Shown: in pieces, positions 1 to 13,447 of the stretch | How the letters are laid out: every line of letters starts with the position of its first letter | Numbering within the stretch: the first letter of the stretch is position 1 | Assembly: GCF_964340395.1 (NCBI RefSeq) | Contig: NC_135550.1 | Coordinates: forward strand, 24,334,176-24,398,175 | Source: Glandiceps talaboti | Taxonomy: Eukaryota > Hemichordata > Enteropneusta > Spengelidae | Direction of reading: 5' to 3' | Length of the DNA stretch: 64,000 nt | Made by a program: the position numbers and the translations under genes | Notes under the pieces: model-generated | Database searches by the model: none | Told to the model about the DNA's origin: nothing | The model's input: the letters and a program-made list of their open reading frames with translations, nothing else

Positions 1-429
1 ATCATTTCTATTTGGTGTTTGATATTGTATATATTTTTAGAATATTGTTTCATTAATTGGCTGTTTTCATTTTTGTATAATTCAGGAAAACAAACATTTA
101 ATATCAATACCAAACAAGACTGTCCAGTTTTTATAACACTATTTTCAAGTCCTTTCAATGTAAAATAATATTACAATGATTTTACAAATGTAAATATAAA
201 TATTGTATATTTGTTACAAAAGAAATGTTATGGTTATTATGGTTATTAAAACTTGTAAATAATAAATACCCCTAAAAGTTTCCCTTGAATATTTGTTTCT
301 TGTTTGTCTCAATTCAAGGAGTTTTCTTAATTTCACCAGGAGGCTATTATGTTCAATGCTGTGACTTTTACATCTCAAATATTTCACTAATAAACAGCAG
401 ATAGGATTCCATCTGCAGTCTTGTAGTTA
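1..429. other. AT-rich flank, no gene seen
   Basis: AT-rich sequence downstream of the minus-strand Grl gene. It probably holds that gene's 3' UTR, but I could not assign a convincing polyadenylation signal. No other coding or structured feature is visible. Confidence 0.5.
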
Positions 430-2726
430 TCAAAATGTTTCTGAAACAATAGCGAAGTACGTCACGAACACGCCAAGTACCTAAAACGAAAGAAAATATA
501 TTGTTTGTGTTAGATGGCGCCGTATATCGACACTACGAGCACTACGAAGTGAAAGGGAAAACATTGAAAATACAGATGGACTTGTCCAGAATTATAAAAC
601 ATGTACCTACCGTAAGAACAAATTCCTTTGTTATGTAAATCAGTCCAAAGATTGAGAATCCAATAGCCGGACCATTTAGTTTAGCCAAAAACATATTGAT
701 CTGTTGAAAGAAGAAGAAAAATGTGAACAAATTTACGATTGCACAGCACTGATAAACGAAAACACATGGATGCCTGTAAAGTGTTCTTGGTAGCCATGGT
801 TTCAGCAAGCAATAACCCTTGGTATTTACAGATTGGACATTGCACACTTTACTTTGCCAAAGATAAATACGATAGTTTACCCCCAAAAATGTAAAATATT
901 TGTCATCACTACAACTCCTAGATCGTTGTCACAATCTCCCGCCTGGTGGTCATAGAATGTATGCCTGCTGGCACCAAGTCAAAGTCTCGGTAATCGTTAT
1001 CTGTACAAACACTGGAATAATACAAATGTAGATAGCTTTGAGATTAAAGCTGAAGATTATAAATAATTGCCCCATGCATACCAATCAAAGATCACATTTT
1101 CAATCAAATCATACTCCCCGAAAGTTAATACAAAGAGCATAGGCTTACAGAGAAATAACATGCAACCCCTGTAATTTGATGATTAGTGACTGACTGGGTG
1201 AACGCTATAAATGTACTCATTACCTGAATAACCAGTCTGTTATTAGGTTTCGGTGGGATTTTGATATCATGTATAATAGTAACGGCTCCATGGGCCTGCA
1301 AACGGAGAAAGAACACACACGTGAGTGTCACCATTCATGTTGCATATGACGTTCAAGGCCACTGCATGCAGAAAATTAAGATTTCATTTAGTTTGATGAT
1401 ACTGAGGTAATTCTCAATCCCAACGTGCATGACATGAGCAAACTGATATATATAGTTGCCAATACGAAAATAGTTCCACATCGTAAGATTACGGACTTTC
1501 TCACGGGTCATACACCTTTTTAATATCGAATAAATTATTATATCTCGTATATTGTACTCTAGGGAGATAGCGCTATGCATATGACTTACTTTCTCGTGTG
1601 TAGCAGCAGCAAACCAAGTAACCATCGTCAGATAGAAAATAACTGTACCAACCCACATAGAAATGATTGCAGTAGCGGCAGTGAAAGTCTGGGTGTTTCG
1701 AATCAAGTTGTATAAAAAGAACCAAGCCAGTGGTAGATTGCTTGAAAGTGTTGAAAACACAAACACTGAGAATACGTCATCGGCAATCTCAACAGCTTTG
1801 CACAGATGTTGATGTTCACGTCTGAATAGTTCCAGGTCGCCACTGAAAGTACCATCATCGGCGATCAGTGAGTTTAGTTTATCGTTTAAAGTAGCAAACT
1901 GTCGAGATAAAGTCATACAGACAAGAACAAAGAACACCATTGTATATATCCAAGCAGCTGAATGTATTGGAATAAGGCACAGCAACGGATAGATAAAACC
2001 ATTCGTCTGAAATGGTGTACGGTAAATACTGGTTGCGTTAACTTCGCTCCATGGACCAATGTAATAAACAAAAAAACTCATCCAATTATACAGGATGATT
2101 GCGAATCCTAGAATTACTAGAACTAAAACTCGACGTTTTAACCATTGTTCATCAATGGCAAGACCTAAAGCTTTACTTTGAGGAGATTCACAGTGTTTGT
2201 ACCAATGATTAAGAAATTTTGAGAACTTGTTTGCACGGGCAAAAACAACGAAACAAAACGTGCCATTAACAGCACATTGGAGGTACCATACTTCGGTGTT
2301 AATTTTCGTCACTAAAGAACCATCCTTAATATTTCCAACCGACCAAAATGCAGTCAGGTATCGAAAACAGTCACACCAGTGTAAAATAATTGTGAGAATA
2401 CAATAAGTGCGTAGACTGAATAGTTTACGAAGGCTAATAGTGGTACAACTCCTCTTACTGTTCGTCATCTTGTCTTCTTTGTCCTCAAGGTTTGGAGGAT
2501 GAAAACATCCAAAGATAGCCATAACTTTAAACAACATCTTGAACGATCTATAAAGGGTTATGTCTTCTTTCGTCTGTGTCTTATCAACAGTTTCTATCCC
2601 GGTGTCTACATCGTCTTTTTCCTCACCGTATAGTTCCACAAAAGAAAGTCGTGGATTAACTTTTCGTTCCGTCTTCTCAAAGGGTACTTCAAATGGAATA
2701 CTCGGACCCTGGGTTACGCTCTCCAT
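430..2726 (-). CDS. Gustatory receptor-like 7TM protein (Grl 1), 4 exons
   Basis: Predicted seven-transmembrane chemoreceptor-superfamily protein of 449 aa, acting in the plasma membrane. CDS is complement(join(430..480,611..700,1224..1295,1590..2726)). All three introns are phase 0 with GT-AG ends (donors GTAAGT, GTAATG, GTAGGT). The ATG at 2724-2726 is the first in the long exon. The N-terminus (about 1-100) is soluble and charged, followed by hydrophobic segments near residues 106-128, 145-165, 195-220, 240-270, 315-340 and 345-375. The last segment is split over the final two exons. The terminal exon carries VTYFAIVSE, the position of the family's TYhhhhhQ motif, with E replacing Q. Known of the family: insect Gr/Or genes and their relatives in other animals often keep phase-0 introns near the C-terminus. 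The ligand is unknown. It is divergent from Grl 2, which has the same exon plan. Reading through the first donor would give a false, longer ORF. Confidence 0.85.
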
Positions 2727-3536
2727 TTTGTCTGTTAAATACGAGTACAGGAATCTGCAGTCAACGGTCTAGTCGTACCTGTACGCACATCATGTGTTCA
2801 GATCAGCGAACAAAGTCAGTAGTAAACCCGAGCATTTAAGTGATATCATTTTTAAAAGAGCTTGCAGTGATCCATAACAATGTACACATTTATTCCTTTG
2901 TATATGCTGACCGCAATGTTTGTGGAAGACTTTGTTAATAATGTGGAAATGTGTTTGGGATTAGATTTATATATGGATGTGTTTGCTGTTTATTGTTATA
3001 AACGGTAGCCTGGTCACTCTCCACTCAAGTACTCGTAGTAATTAGTGCTTGATTATCAAACCAATCGATTCCGCGTTTCACGTGATAATATTTGCAGCAA
3101 TGAATACACACATTGAATGTATTTCTCTATTTCTTACATATAACTCCTACATATATTTAAAAGTTAATACCATAGCCTTTAGTCCAGAGACATGGCTATC
3201 ATACATACTGACTTGACTGACTTGTCGTTCTGTTGAATGACATTTTCTGTCATTCTCTGGGCTACATGGCCTTCAAGTCTAATCGACGTATGTGATGTAT
3301 ATGTAATATATACAATAATACCACTATAGAATGTGATATATCATTTAGTGATATCATGGAGGTAGTTCTATGGTGAAATTGACAACCCAGGTTTGGGTGA
3401 ATTTGTATTTTACATGTAAATGTATGATCATGTGAGTGTCTCTGTGTGTGTACGTGTCAGTACGTGATTGATTGATTGATTGATTGACTGACTGACTGAC
3501 TGACTGACTGACTGACTGACTGACTGACTGACTGAC

Positions 3537-3624
<88 letters not shown>

Positions 3625-5430
3625 AATGTTTATGTTAATATGTCATTAAGTGTTACGAATTGTACGTAAATGATTGTATCTGAATAACCTTACATTGTTC
3701 TGGTATCAATTCTTCGCAGAAATAATTGTCAAATTGAAAATACCATCCAAACTGAAATTTAAAACATGTCAAGGCGCGAGATTAAATTCGCACATTGATA
3801 GTTTCCTTAATATTCCTTACATGTACTTATTACAGCAAATCCAATATGTCCGTTCACATATCCTTATCTGTTCATATACATGTATGTATTAGTCAACCTA
3901 CTAAAAGCCCCCTGTGATTTCTCCACCTCTAATACTACATCTATATCAATTACAATTGGGAAGTACAATATTGAAACCGAAACACATACATATATAGCTG
4001 TCACAATGTGGCATGTATCCGTAGTCAATGCTGTCTTATTTTGAGCTGCACCATTTATAAATTGTCCATTTCAATAATGTAATCCGTAATTGACAAGCAA
4101 GTACTATACACAAGTGACATTATTATAACATTGTATTTGTACATAGTTGCCATTATCCATAATGCGGCAACATTAGCTTATACGACGTAGGCATTCAATC
4201 AGAGCCTAGGTTACTATGTGTAGTTTGTTTATATTACTATATATTATTGAACTGAACATTTCTTTTTATTTTATTATATAATAATGTAATATTTCGGCTG
4301 AAAAGAAATAGGTACGCCACAGGAATTTCGAAAGAATCTAGCACGAGATAATTATGTATTCTATGAGTCTACGGTCATGGGTGATGGACTGCATTAAGTA
4401 TTAAAAACAGTATCGTATCATTTATTTGATCGTATAAATACATAAAATACAGTAGGAAAGCTGAATCCGTAAAATGACATACTGACATTGATCCATATAA
4501 CAGTGGTATATTCTGTCATAAACCTATCATTTATCAATCCTTTCGATATTGTGTCCAATGTTGCAAACCCAAATTAGTTCTTGTATTTGGCAAGGTGACT
4601 TACCCTTTTAACGAATTCTAGGTCCATGTGAACATCGAAAATATGTACATGAGTGCATGATCATGAATAGATCTGAACATAAAAATCGGAACTAACGAGT
4701 TAGTTATATTTACCACTCAGTCCTCTCCATACACAGTGACGGGGGGGGGACATCAGCTATTTATTGAGAGTAAATCAAACGGCTTGCACTGCTCTTCCTG
4801 TAGTTTGAGTTTTATCTTACACAGGGAAATATGCGTTAAAGTGTCAATTACTAGTATGATGGTGGGTTTAGAATTGCCGCGAAGTCTTTGCAATGCATTT
4901 TTGCACAAATTGAGTTATGTTAATGTGCTCAAAGTACTTATTATTCTATTTGCGGTATATTCACTGCACAGACTTCACAAATTCAGATCATGAAAGAGAA
5001 ACGCGAAGCTGATACAACGTTAACGATATCAAAATCATGGAAGGTGTCATCAAACAGTTTACAATTTCGTCATGGTTATCTTCATCCTAAGAGTAACATA
5101 TGAACCTACTGGACAGAATGTAAAGTGATAACGAATCGATAAAAACAACTCAAGTCGACTTTCCGAGATGAGAAAGTAATCACCTCGTATTCGTATTACC
5201 ATAATATAAATCGTTGCTCAAGTCAAGTTAGATTGAAGATTATAGCGAATCCGAAGTCTCGAGAGAGAGCAGCTTTTTTTTCCAGAGAAGACCGACAAAG
5301 CATTTAGCCTACATGTTGTGTGATGTTTGCAATCTGTATTATAAGTCATCGAATTAATTCCGTCGTCTTAGTACATTGGAGGTTCAGTTTTATCCGAACT
5401 CAACGGGCCGTGTGATTTCTAGTGAAAACG
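2727..5430. promoter_or_regulatory. Shared 2.7-kb region between divergent Grl genes
   Basis: Spacer between the start codons of the two head-to-head Grl genes. It must hold both promoters. No clear TATA box or paired motif could be singled out. It contains a GATT/GACT microsatellite and otherwise AT-rich unique-looking sequence without convincing coding exons. Confidence 0.4.
3466..3622. repeat. Compound GATT/GACT microsatellite
   Basis: Tetranucleotide array: GATT units, a block of GACT units at about 3485-3538, then a long run of GATT. It lies in the spacer between the divergent Grl genes. Confidence 0.97.
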
Positions 5431-7411
5431 ATGAAACGTACCGTTTTACCCAGACCCGGAATCTCTCGAATTACACCACTGGGTCAATCTCAGCTGAGTC
5501 CTTTCGGCAGCAAAAATGACAGAACTCGAACACTCGTCGTTAAAGTGGAAAACTCTGAAAAGACTGGCCATGAAACAACGGAAGCTTCAACAGACACACC
5601 ACTATACTTAAACGTGAAGACTCTGTTCATCACAATGGGGATACTAGGACTGTATCACCAGTCAGCAACAAGAAGTTGTGTTGGAGGGAATGGAATATTG
5701 AGAAGGGTTATCAACGGCATTTTCAACACTCGATTTTACTGTCTGATAATCTGTTTAGTTTTATGGTTCTGCTTTGTGAGATTTTTTCCAGCTATGTGGA
5801 CATACTACGACAGAGATAAAGACGTCTTTATACTCAAGGTAGCTACATTGGTATGGTATTTTCACTGTGCTTGCAACTCAACCGTTTGTTTCATGGCGTG
5901 TTATCGAGAAAAGGGTCTCTCAAGGTTCCTCGATTATTTCAACGAACATTGTCAAGGTGACAGGAGTCTGAAACTAGGGCTGGCATTAGATGAAAAATGG
6001 TTACGCAAAACAACCATTTTGGGAGTTATTAGTTGCTTGGTCTTCACTTTCGCAAACGCTTTCCTCATCACCTACTCGTGTGTTGGGCCGTCTGAGAAAT
6101 TAAAAAACGAATCTATTTATTTCACTGAACCGTTTGGCGACCGTTTTGTTCCTGCTGTTACCATCTTGATAATTTACTGTAGTTCAGCATGGACATTTCT
6201 TCCAACACAGTTTGCCATCGTATGCTGCATCCTTTCTAAACAATTTGAGAAACTTAGCCAAATACTTGGTCAACAAGTTCAACGCAACAAAATTCCCATG
6301 GGACAACTACAAACGTTTGCTGAAGAGCATCAAGAGTTGTGTAATGCGGTCTCTTACGCTGATGATGTCTACGCACCGTATTGTATGGTTGCCATAGCAA
6401 CAGATTTAGTGACAGAAATGTTTCTACTTTACGAGTTACTGAAACTTTACAATGAGATAACATCGACTACGTTGTTAATTGCGTTGTTTTGGTTGCTTTC
6501 TACCTTCATCAATTTAACCATTATCTCCTGGTTTGCCGCTGTACTTCACGACAAGGTAAAAGCATCCCTATCTTTCAGTGCCATCTTCCCTTTTCCAGTG
6601 TTATCAACTCAACAAATTTTCACCAATCGTGATCGCTTTCACAATTTATCTTGTAAAGAAACTCTGTCGACAGTTTCTGTATACAGTTAGGTATTAATAA
6701 CACATTCTATATACATTGACATATAGCACAGTTTCTCGTATATTTTACCTAAACTCGCTTTAATATCTCATTTTGTAGTAAGACTTATATCCAATTTAGT
6801 TGCAACAATATTCACTCTCCCTCTCATATTACCTAGTAATTTATGGTTCGTATGTATTTCACTTCCAATCATGAACACGACGAACTAAGTAATCATTTTG
6901 GCTAAAGCAATTTACAGTCGTTGGCCTGTGATTTGCATCGTAATATATTGTTGTTCATTGATTAATGGTCTGTTCTTCTAGAGCGACATGTCTTGCACTA
7001 ACGTTCCTAATTTTGGAGATAAAAACAACAATTTTATATTTGAACTTAAGATAAACAAGATCGAGTCATGCACAGCACATTAGTTTGCTACTCGACATTA
7101 TAATATCAAGTATTTTAATAAATCTTTGGATGTAATCAAATATCAAATAATTTTTTTTTCAATTTACAGATGATCCTAAATATTTCATCTGTCTTAGCCA
7201 GTCTTAGGTCTATATTTAACCCGTGACTCAAGAAAACAAATATGATTTTCAAAAGAGGGCTATGTATTCAGCAGAAACAACAAATCTTCACCAGCATTTA
7301 TGATAATACATTTTTCAAACTGTCCACATGCAGCTACACCCTACCTTCCACACACAAACACACACTCAAAAACACGAGCACGCAGACAGACACACGCGCG
7401 CGCACACATAT

Positions 7412-7499
<88 letters not shown>

Positions 7500-9311
7500 A
7501 CACACACACACACTTCTTAAAATGCCCCGTCCATGCGTCCTATTCAGTGGTCGTTACTGGCGATCAAATGACGGCGTAATTAAACACGAAATCTTTAAGG
7601 CGTGCTGGGTGTTCATTGCAAGCAATATACATGGCGTATTTTATCTATATATTCTATGTAAGCGTCTAGACGATGTAAAACTATTTACATGTTTTGTACA
7701 AATACACCATAACACTTTAGTACGCTTTGCTTTATACGTATACATTATCAGCCACTGACTTTCCGGCTATACTGACGTGTGATACCCATTTGTAGATGTT
7801 TCTAATTTACCACACACTATTGAATCCAAAATGAAATTTAGAACGAATAATTCACATTTTCAAAATCAATCCTCTAAAATGAAACACACTTTGTTAACCT
7901 ATCCAATATATTTCCTTCTCGACATATTAAAAGATAATTATTATGTGAGAGGGTTCAAGCCATCTAAATACGGTGGCAGTAATTGGAAACACATTACAAA
8001 ACATAGAATGTTGATAATGCAATGCCTGTGTGTTCTTCTCCCTGTGGAATCTAACTCCATTGAAAAAACCCTCTACTGAGATTTGATTAGAGAAGAGGCT
8101 TGCAACTAAATTACACGCAAATCTGTTGTTGGCTTTAATCTTTTCTATTTTACAGGCACATTCTCCCTTGCAACACCTTCATAACATGACCCTTGAAGAT
8201 AATCCGACAAACAATGTGATATTACTGGTGAGCAAGGACATTATTAATCTTACCAATGATATAAATTAAATGCATTCATCAACTACTTTCAGATACTGAC
8301 AGCTGTCATTAGTTCGTATATTTGTATGCGGAGAAATGAGAACTATATTGCGTGCATGATAAAATATACACATTCAAGATAGTTACACTTACATTAGACA
8401 ATTGTGTAGCCGAGACATCAAAAGTGTCAAAGGAGATTCTAAAAATTTCTAGTTACTACAATGTGCCAAGTAAACTGTCTTTTCATTGAATGGGAATTTC
8501 CATCAGACTGGGCAAAGTTTACGCAAATAATTTACAAGTCTGTAATTTGATTTTAGCATTGATGGATCATGACAGCAACGTTTCATTTAAGTATAAATTC
8601 TTCTTTCGATTACATGTCCTCAGGTGAACCGATTGCTGTTCAAACTACACACCGGCAACATAGGATTCTCTTTATGGGGCGTGACTTGTATCTCCAAGGA
8701 GTTCCTAGTAACGGTATTTAAGTCTTCCTGTTTTGTCATATCTAACTGTAGTCTTTTTTTGTTTATTTGTTTATGTCTGTTTTCTTTGATTATAATGTAA
8801 TGTAAAGCCGTGGTATGGGAATAATACGAAGCAGACGTGTATGAATTAGTATGGCTATCCAATGTAGACTCAGACAGCATTCTTTGATGAGTGACGATTC
8901 CATTAGTTTTAGTCGCTGCTTCAAAGCTAGGAATGTGCGAAATGTCAGACTGCACTTCCTCTGGCACTCATAGAGTAATATATAGGACATTACGAGAGTA
9001 CTACTAAACAATAAAGGTAGACCTTTTTCACACAAAAAAAAACTTGTCCTTAATTTTCCAGAAGATATTAAAAATCTGTTTAGCAATATATTAAGCTATG
9101 ATAATACTTTATGTACCGATTATTTTTAATTGAAATCCAATCATCATGAAGCAAATCATTCCAGTCACATACCTAACAGACGTGCTAGTAAGTTGAGATG
9201 ACTTTCTTACCCCTTCGGCATTTCTCTCTCTAATTTGTTATTTACTATTTTATCTTTCAGATCTTCGGAGTGTTTGTAACATACTTTGCACTGGTTGTGC
9301 AGATGTTGTAA
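5431..9311 (+). CDS. Gustatory receptor-like 7TM protein (Grl 2), 4 exons
   Basis: Predicted 445-aa seven-transmembrane chemoreceptor-superfamily protein. CDS is join(5431..6555,8156..8227,8624..8713,9261..9311), all introns phase 0. Exons 2-4 are exactly 72, 90 and 51 nt, as in Grl 1. Exon 1 ends in WFAAVLHDK, matching WFAAATHEK of Grl 1. Exon 3 ends in ISKEFLVT, matching ITKEFVLT. Exon 4 reads [16 protein letters not shown] and contains the canonical TYhhhhhQ signature of the Gr family near the C-terminus. I chose the ATG at 5431; an in-frame GTG nine bases upstream is not a likely start. The exon-3 donor (GTATTT) is weak. An AATAAA follows the stop by 17 nt. Ligand and expression site cannot be told from sequence. 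Confidence 0.87.
7349..7513. repeat. (CA)n microsatellite with CG interruptions, in Grl 2 intron 1
   Basis: Long CA repeat with CGCG-containing interruptions inside the first intron of Grl 2. The apparent His/Thr ORFs here are repeat artefacts. Confidence 0.97.
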
Positions 9312-9328
9312 CAAGGATAGTTTCATGG

Positions 9329-9334
9329 AATAAA
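9329..9334 (+). terminator. AATAAA polyadenylation signal of Grl 2
   Basis: AATAAA hexamer 17 nt after the Grl 2 stop codon. If used, it gives a very short 3' UTR. Confidence 0.5.
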
Positions 9335-9672
9335 TCTCTGGATGACACCGTTACTATTCAATACATGACATTATCTTTACGTCTAGGGCTTATAGAGATT
9401 TCTCACGATAGAGTTATAATGTTTGGCCATTTGTGATTTGTTCCACATACGACGAAGAACAGTTACTCATTTGTATGCAAAGCTGCTCAACACGCTTGTC
9501 GACATCTTCTCAGTGATAGCTATCTTCCTAATGTGTTTTGCATGTTGGACATTTCAATGATAAATATGTGGATTAAGGAAGTGAATCCTTAAAAAAACTA
9601 ACTTTAATTCGTTCTTTTGTAGGAAGTATGAATATAGCACAATTTAACAACAGTGCTAGAGACATGGCGAAA

Positions 9673-9715
<43 letters not shown>

Positions 9716-9728
9716 ATTGTGTGTGTGT

Positions 9729-9799
<71 letters not shown>
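9673..9799. repeat. (TGTC)n then (GT)n microsatellite
   Basis: TGTC tetranucleotide array at 9673-9714 followed by a GT dinucleotide array to 9799. Confidence 0.97.
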
Positions 9800-9803
<4 letters not shown>

Positions 9804-10017
9804 ATGACGGTATGTCAAATTGACCACCTTGTATGAACATTCCCATTACATGTAATGGACAACAGTCAGAACAGACAGTCATGTCAATCGCTCTAAAATG
9901 TCAGACTGGCCATAAACGCACACTTGAAAAGTACAGGCAATATATACAAATTTGAAAAGGTATGGAATTGAAATTAGTTTTATACTGTCAATCTGTAATA
10001 TTATGTATGTATAGAGA

Positions 10018-10244
10018 GAATGTAAGTGTTTAAGAAATATGTGATGTGAGATAAACCCTAATGCGAATCCGTTGTCTTCTTTAAAATGTAAAAAAAAACT
10101 AGGCAAATCAGTACAGTGAAACCGTAGTCACGGTCAAATAGAGATTACATTTGGTATTTGAAAGGGAAATACATTTTACATGAAGGATTGGTAAACGTTA
10201 GAAACTGGCCGGACAATATAATTGTATATATATAATTGTATATA

Positions 10245-10291
<47 letters not shown>

Positions 10292-10593
10292 GTTACTCAG
10301 AGTTTCACGCTTCCTCAACCGTCATCAGGCAACTGATACATTGAAATTGAGATGGTCAAGGTCGATATCTACACGTAAATGTCGACCTTGACAATTTCAT
10401 TTTCAATGTATCAATCGCTTGATGATCGCTGAGGAAGCGTGAAACTCGAGCTCTGAGTAACGACTTATAACATCTTTATAACTTGGATTAAGTCTAGAAC
10501 GCTCTTTTACTAATATTGCATTGAGCACTGTTCTTCCATATATATATACACACATCACATCTCACATCACATATTTCTTAAACACTTACATTC
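10018..10593. mobile_element. Nested inverted-repeat (MITE-like) element
   Basis: Two perfect 33-bp inverted arms, 10018-10050 and 10561-10593, are separated by 510 bp. Between them is an imperfect fold-back (10287-10466) whose ends both read AAGTCGTTACTCAGAG outward-in and which is centred near 10376. It is flanked by TA dinucleotide runs. No coding capacity is seen. The form fits a non-autonomous DNA transposon or a foldback element; no target-site duplication could be fixed because of the flanking TA repeats. Confidence 0.65.
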
Positions 10594-10610
10594 CATATAT
10601 ATTATATATA

Positions 10611-10702
<92 letters not shown>
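10594..10702. repeat. (TA)n(TG)n microsatellite
   Basis: TA dinucleotide run passing into a TG run at about 10655, directly abutting the outer inverted arm of the fold-back element. Confidence 0.95.
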
Positions 10703-13334
10703 TGTATGGATGATAATTGTAAACTAGAAGAACCATTCGTCGCCAATTATAGGACTGTGTTTTTAGAAAATTGGCTTCAAAGTATAGTCTCCATATATAT
10801 GAGACAGCCAGAGTTTTATTAAGTTATTATGTCAAAAGTACACCATGGAAACAAAAGATGCAGTTAATTGAATCAAATTCTTCTAATTGTCGTAAATAAG
10901 ATGAAACCCTGTGAAATTGTCAGCTTTTTAGATAGTTTGATGTCCTGTCATTAAGAAGTCATTGGTTACTATGCTTAAAGGGATGGTTTGACTATCTGTA
11001 GGACAATACCAGAAGGCTTTCATTCTATCTTATATATTATATGTATGGTGCATGTACACTTATTAAGCATCCATTTGTAAAGGCCGTGGTTGTGATTGCT
11101 CAGGACACACATCATAAAATTGGACTTCCTTGTACCATTGTACTAGTAGTTTAATGTAATCAGTTATGCTACGCTGATCATTGGCTACACTATTATTGAA
11201 TTTACCCATGAAAGATGGGGGAATAATTCTAAGACCACACACTTTATGGAGTAGAAAATCCACATAACAATTGCATGGTGTCAGGAATCTATCACAAGAT
11301 TGCAATCCTTTATTAAAGTAATATATTGATATCCGCCATTATATCCTGTCCAATCCATCTAGCTCGGATTTGTAGTTTGTTCGGAAAAAGATGAAAGACA
11401 CCTTCCGACACTTTGGCTTTAACCCGTCATATGTCATGTTAGTTCCTGGTGAGATTTTACAAGTAAGAATGGACAAATACATACCATTATTCATTGGAAA
11501 AATAAAGTGTCATGCGATTATTATGCTCCGTTGAGTAGAAACAAACTGCCTCCAGATTATATGTGGATATTTTTATTCTGTTAGGGTTACCCTGAAATAA
11601 GGTAATCTCAAATGATGCATGCATTCATTCATTGAATGATCGTTAACAATACCATGTAGACTATTTGAAAAGGTCAATGTGGTTGGATGGATGTTCTTTT
11701 TATGTCAGTTGTACACGAAATGTTGTCAACTGTATCACATCGTCTTTCACTTTCACCATCAACCATTAATGTCATTTTAGGAAAACATGTCCAAATACTG
11801 AAAGTGATGGCGCTTGGCGCCAGTTGAAGTACAAGCTGCCTTTTATGACACTAATGGCATCACTAATAGTCATTCAGCTAATTACGTTTCTAATTTGAGT
11901 TTTGCTATTGATTGAAGTCAATGGTGTCATGTCTGCAGTGTATGTTGTTGTTGTCTCACAAAACATAGCATAGTACCCCATAACTTGCCATTGAAAATAG
12001 CAAAATGAAAAGCAATGGAGCCTTGTTGTATAACTATATTCCTGGAAGAACTAATAGTTGTTTGCTATTCATAGGTAAGACTATTAAAAAGGACATGTTT
12101 TTGTTAACTTACAGCACAGAACCACGGGAGTCGTCTGAAACAGTAATTAGCTTACATCTTGGATATAATGAGAACAGTTACTGTTATCAGAATGGGATAT
12201 TTTAGATGAGAGATGTCGTTATTTTTATGTAGGTTCTGTGGACTACATCCAATTACATTTTACTCTCGGTTGCCCGTCTAACAATTACAGAAACTGCAAC
12301 AGTAACTGTCGAGGACATTTTACTAACCCATTACACTGTTACTCCTTTATGTGTTGCAATCCGCTAACTTTTGTCCACTGTAAGTGAAAAGCTATCATGA
12401 TTTTCTAGACTACCTTATGTCAATTAGCGGGAATTACAAATGTACATAATATTTTCAAATGTCTTTGTTTTTGTTCGGTCTGTGTATCTGTCTGAACTGA
12501 TAGTTTAGTATTAGTTACTATATCAGAGACTGTTGGTAAATTCACATGAATTTAGATTGAAATATATATATTTTTATTGTATCGATGAAAGTACTTACTG
12601 AATTGTTACTGGATACTGTGAACTACTGAATTCCACGAGTGAACCGTGAGTGGGTTGGTAATTCTGTTTGAGATACCCGACAGTGTAGAAAAAATCCTAA
12701 ATAGCGCTAATTGCCGGGTTAAGTAAGGGGCCGGCCCACTTTTAACAGGAGGGGGGTCATTGTTTTGAAGTTGAACCAGGATTTTCTCAAAGTGAACCAC
12801 CACCACCCCCATCCCCAGTCCAGTAAAGCCCACGTTTTCCAAAGTGACCCCCGCCCCGGCTAATATCATGATAATTATTGATCGACATAAATTTTAATAA
12901 ACGTTGACTGGAAGCAACATAAACTATCTTCTAATAATGCTATCTATGGTACATGTACATGGTTGTTGTATCATGCATTATGAAATGTTAATTCACATTT
13001 AGCGGAAATTGCCTATCAAGTCTCATACGTCACTTCCGCCGCAAATTCGGAATGATGCCAACTTCTTTCTGATAAGTGACATTGAATGAAAGTAACATTT
13101 TATCTCATGTAATATTAAATGTTTTATGAAACAACATGAATTGACAAAGTATCGTTCCCATGTAAGCACTAATTTATGATTTATGGAGCTGTATGGACTC
13201 TATAGAAAGTTAATGTTTGACCTCTTGATATGGACTGACGACAGTAAGCATTTTTTTCTAACTGGCAAGCATTTCACTGATCTTTTTACAGCAAAATAAA
13301 GATCGCCATGCACGATGAATCTCAAAATTCCTTT

Positions 13335-13340
13335 TTTATT
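13335..13340 (-). terminator. AATAAA polyadenylation signal, copy A
   Basis: AATAAA on the minus strand, about 110 nt downstream of the copy A stop codon. Confidence 0.45.
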
Positions 13341-13370
13341 GTCTACTAATAATGGCGACTTTGTCCATTT

Positions 13371-13447
13371 AAGGTGTATGTGCATTCTAACAGATTTAGG
13401 AACAGTACATTAAATTTGATGGGGTGTGGTCAGATCATCAGTGTCTA
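13371..13447 (-). repeat. Decayed duplicate of terminal-exon tail in 3' UTR, copy A
   Basis: Sequence just past the stop codon repeats, with drift and out of frame, the last ~75 nt of exon 17 (the stretch encoding VYTDDLTTPHQIKC to RMQMH). Copies B and C carry the same arrangement. Confidence 0.75.

Larger units (their letters stand above)
9312..13447. other. Intergenic region rich in repeats
   Basis: No convincing gene lies between Grl 2 and the tandem array. It contains GTCT/GT and TA/TG microsatellites, a nested inverted-repeat element (10018-10593) and a C-rich low-complexity patch near 12720-12860. Short ORFs here lack plausible splice partners or domain-like composition. Confidence 0.6.

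Noticed and set aside
1353-1589. Continuation of Grl 1 exon 1 as one long ORF to 1353
   Set aside because: A perfect GTAAGT donor at 1589 coincides with the exon end in Grl 2 (HEK/HDK). Downstream exons of the expected sizes exist, so the extension is intron read-through.
6556-6690. Continuation of Grl 2 past 6555
   Set aside because: The sequence after HDK does not resemble the family; the GTAAAA donor and matched 72/90/51-nt exons show it is intron.
12606-12869. 87-codon minus-strand ORF over a C-rich patch
   Set aside because: Arises from low-complexity C-rich sequence also seen near 54.1 kb; no domain features.
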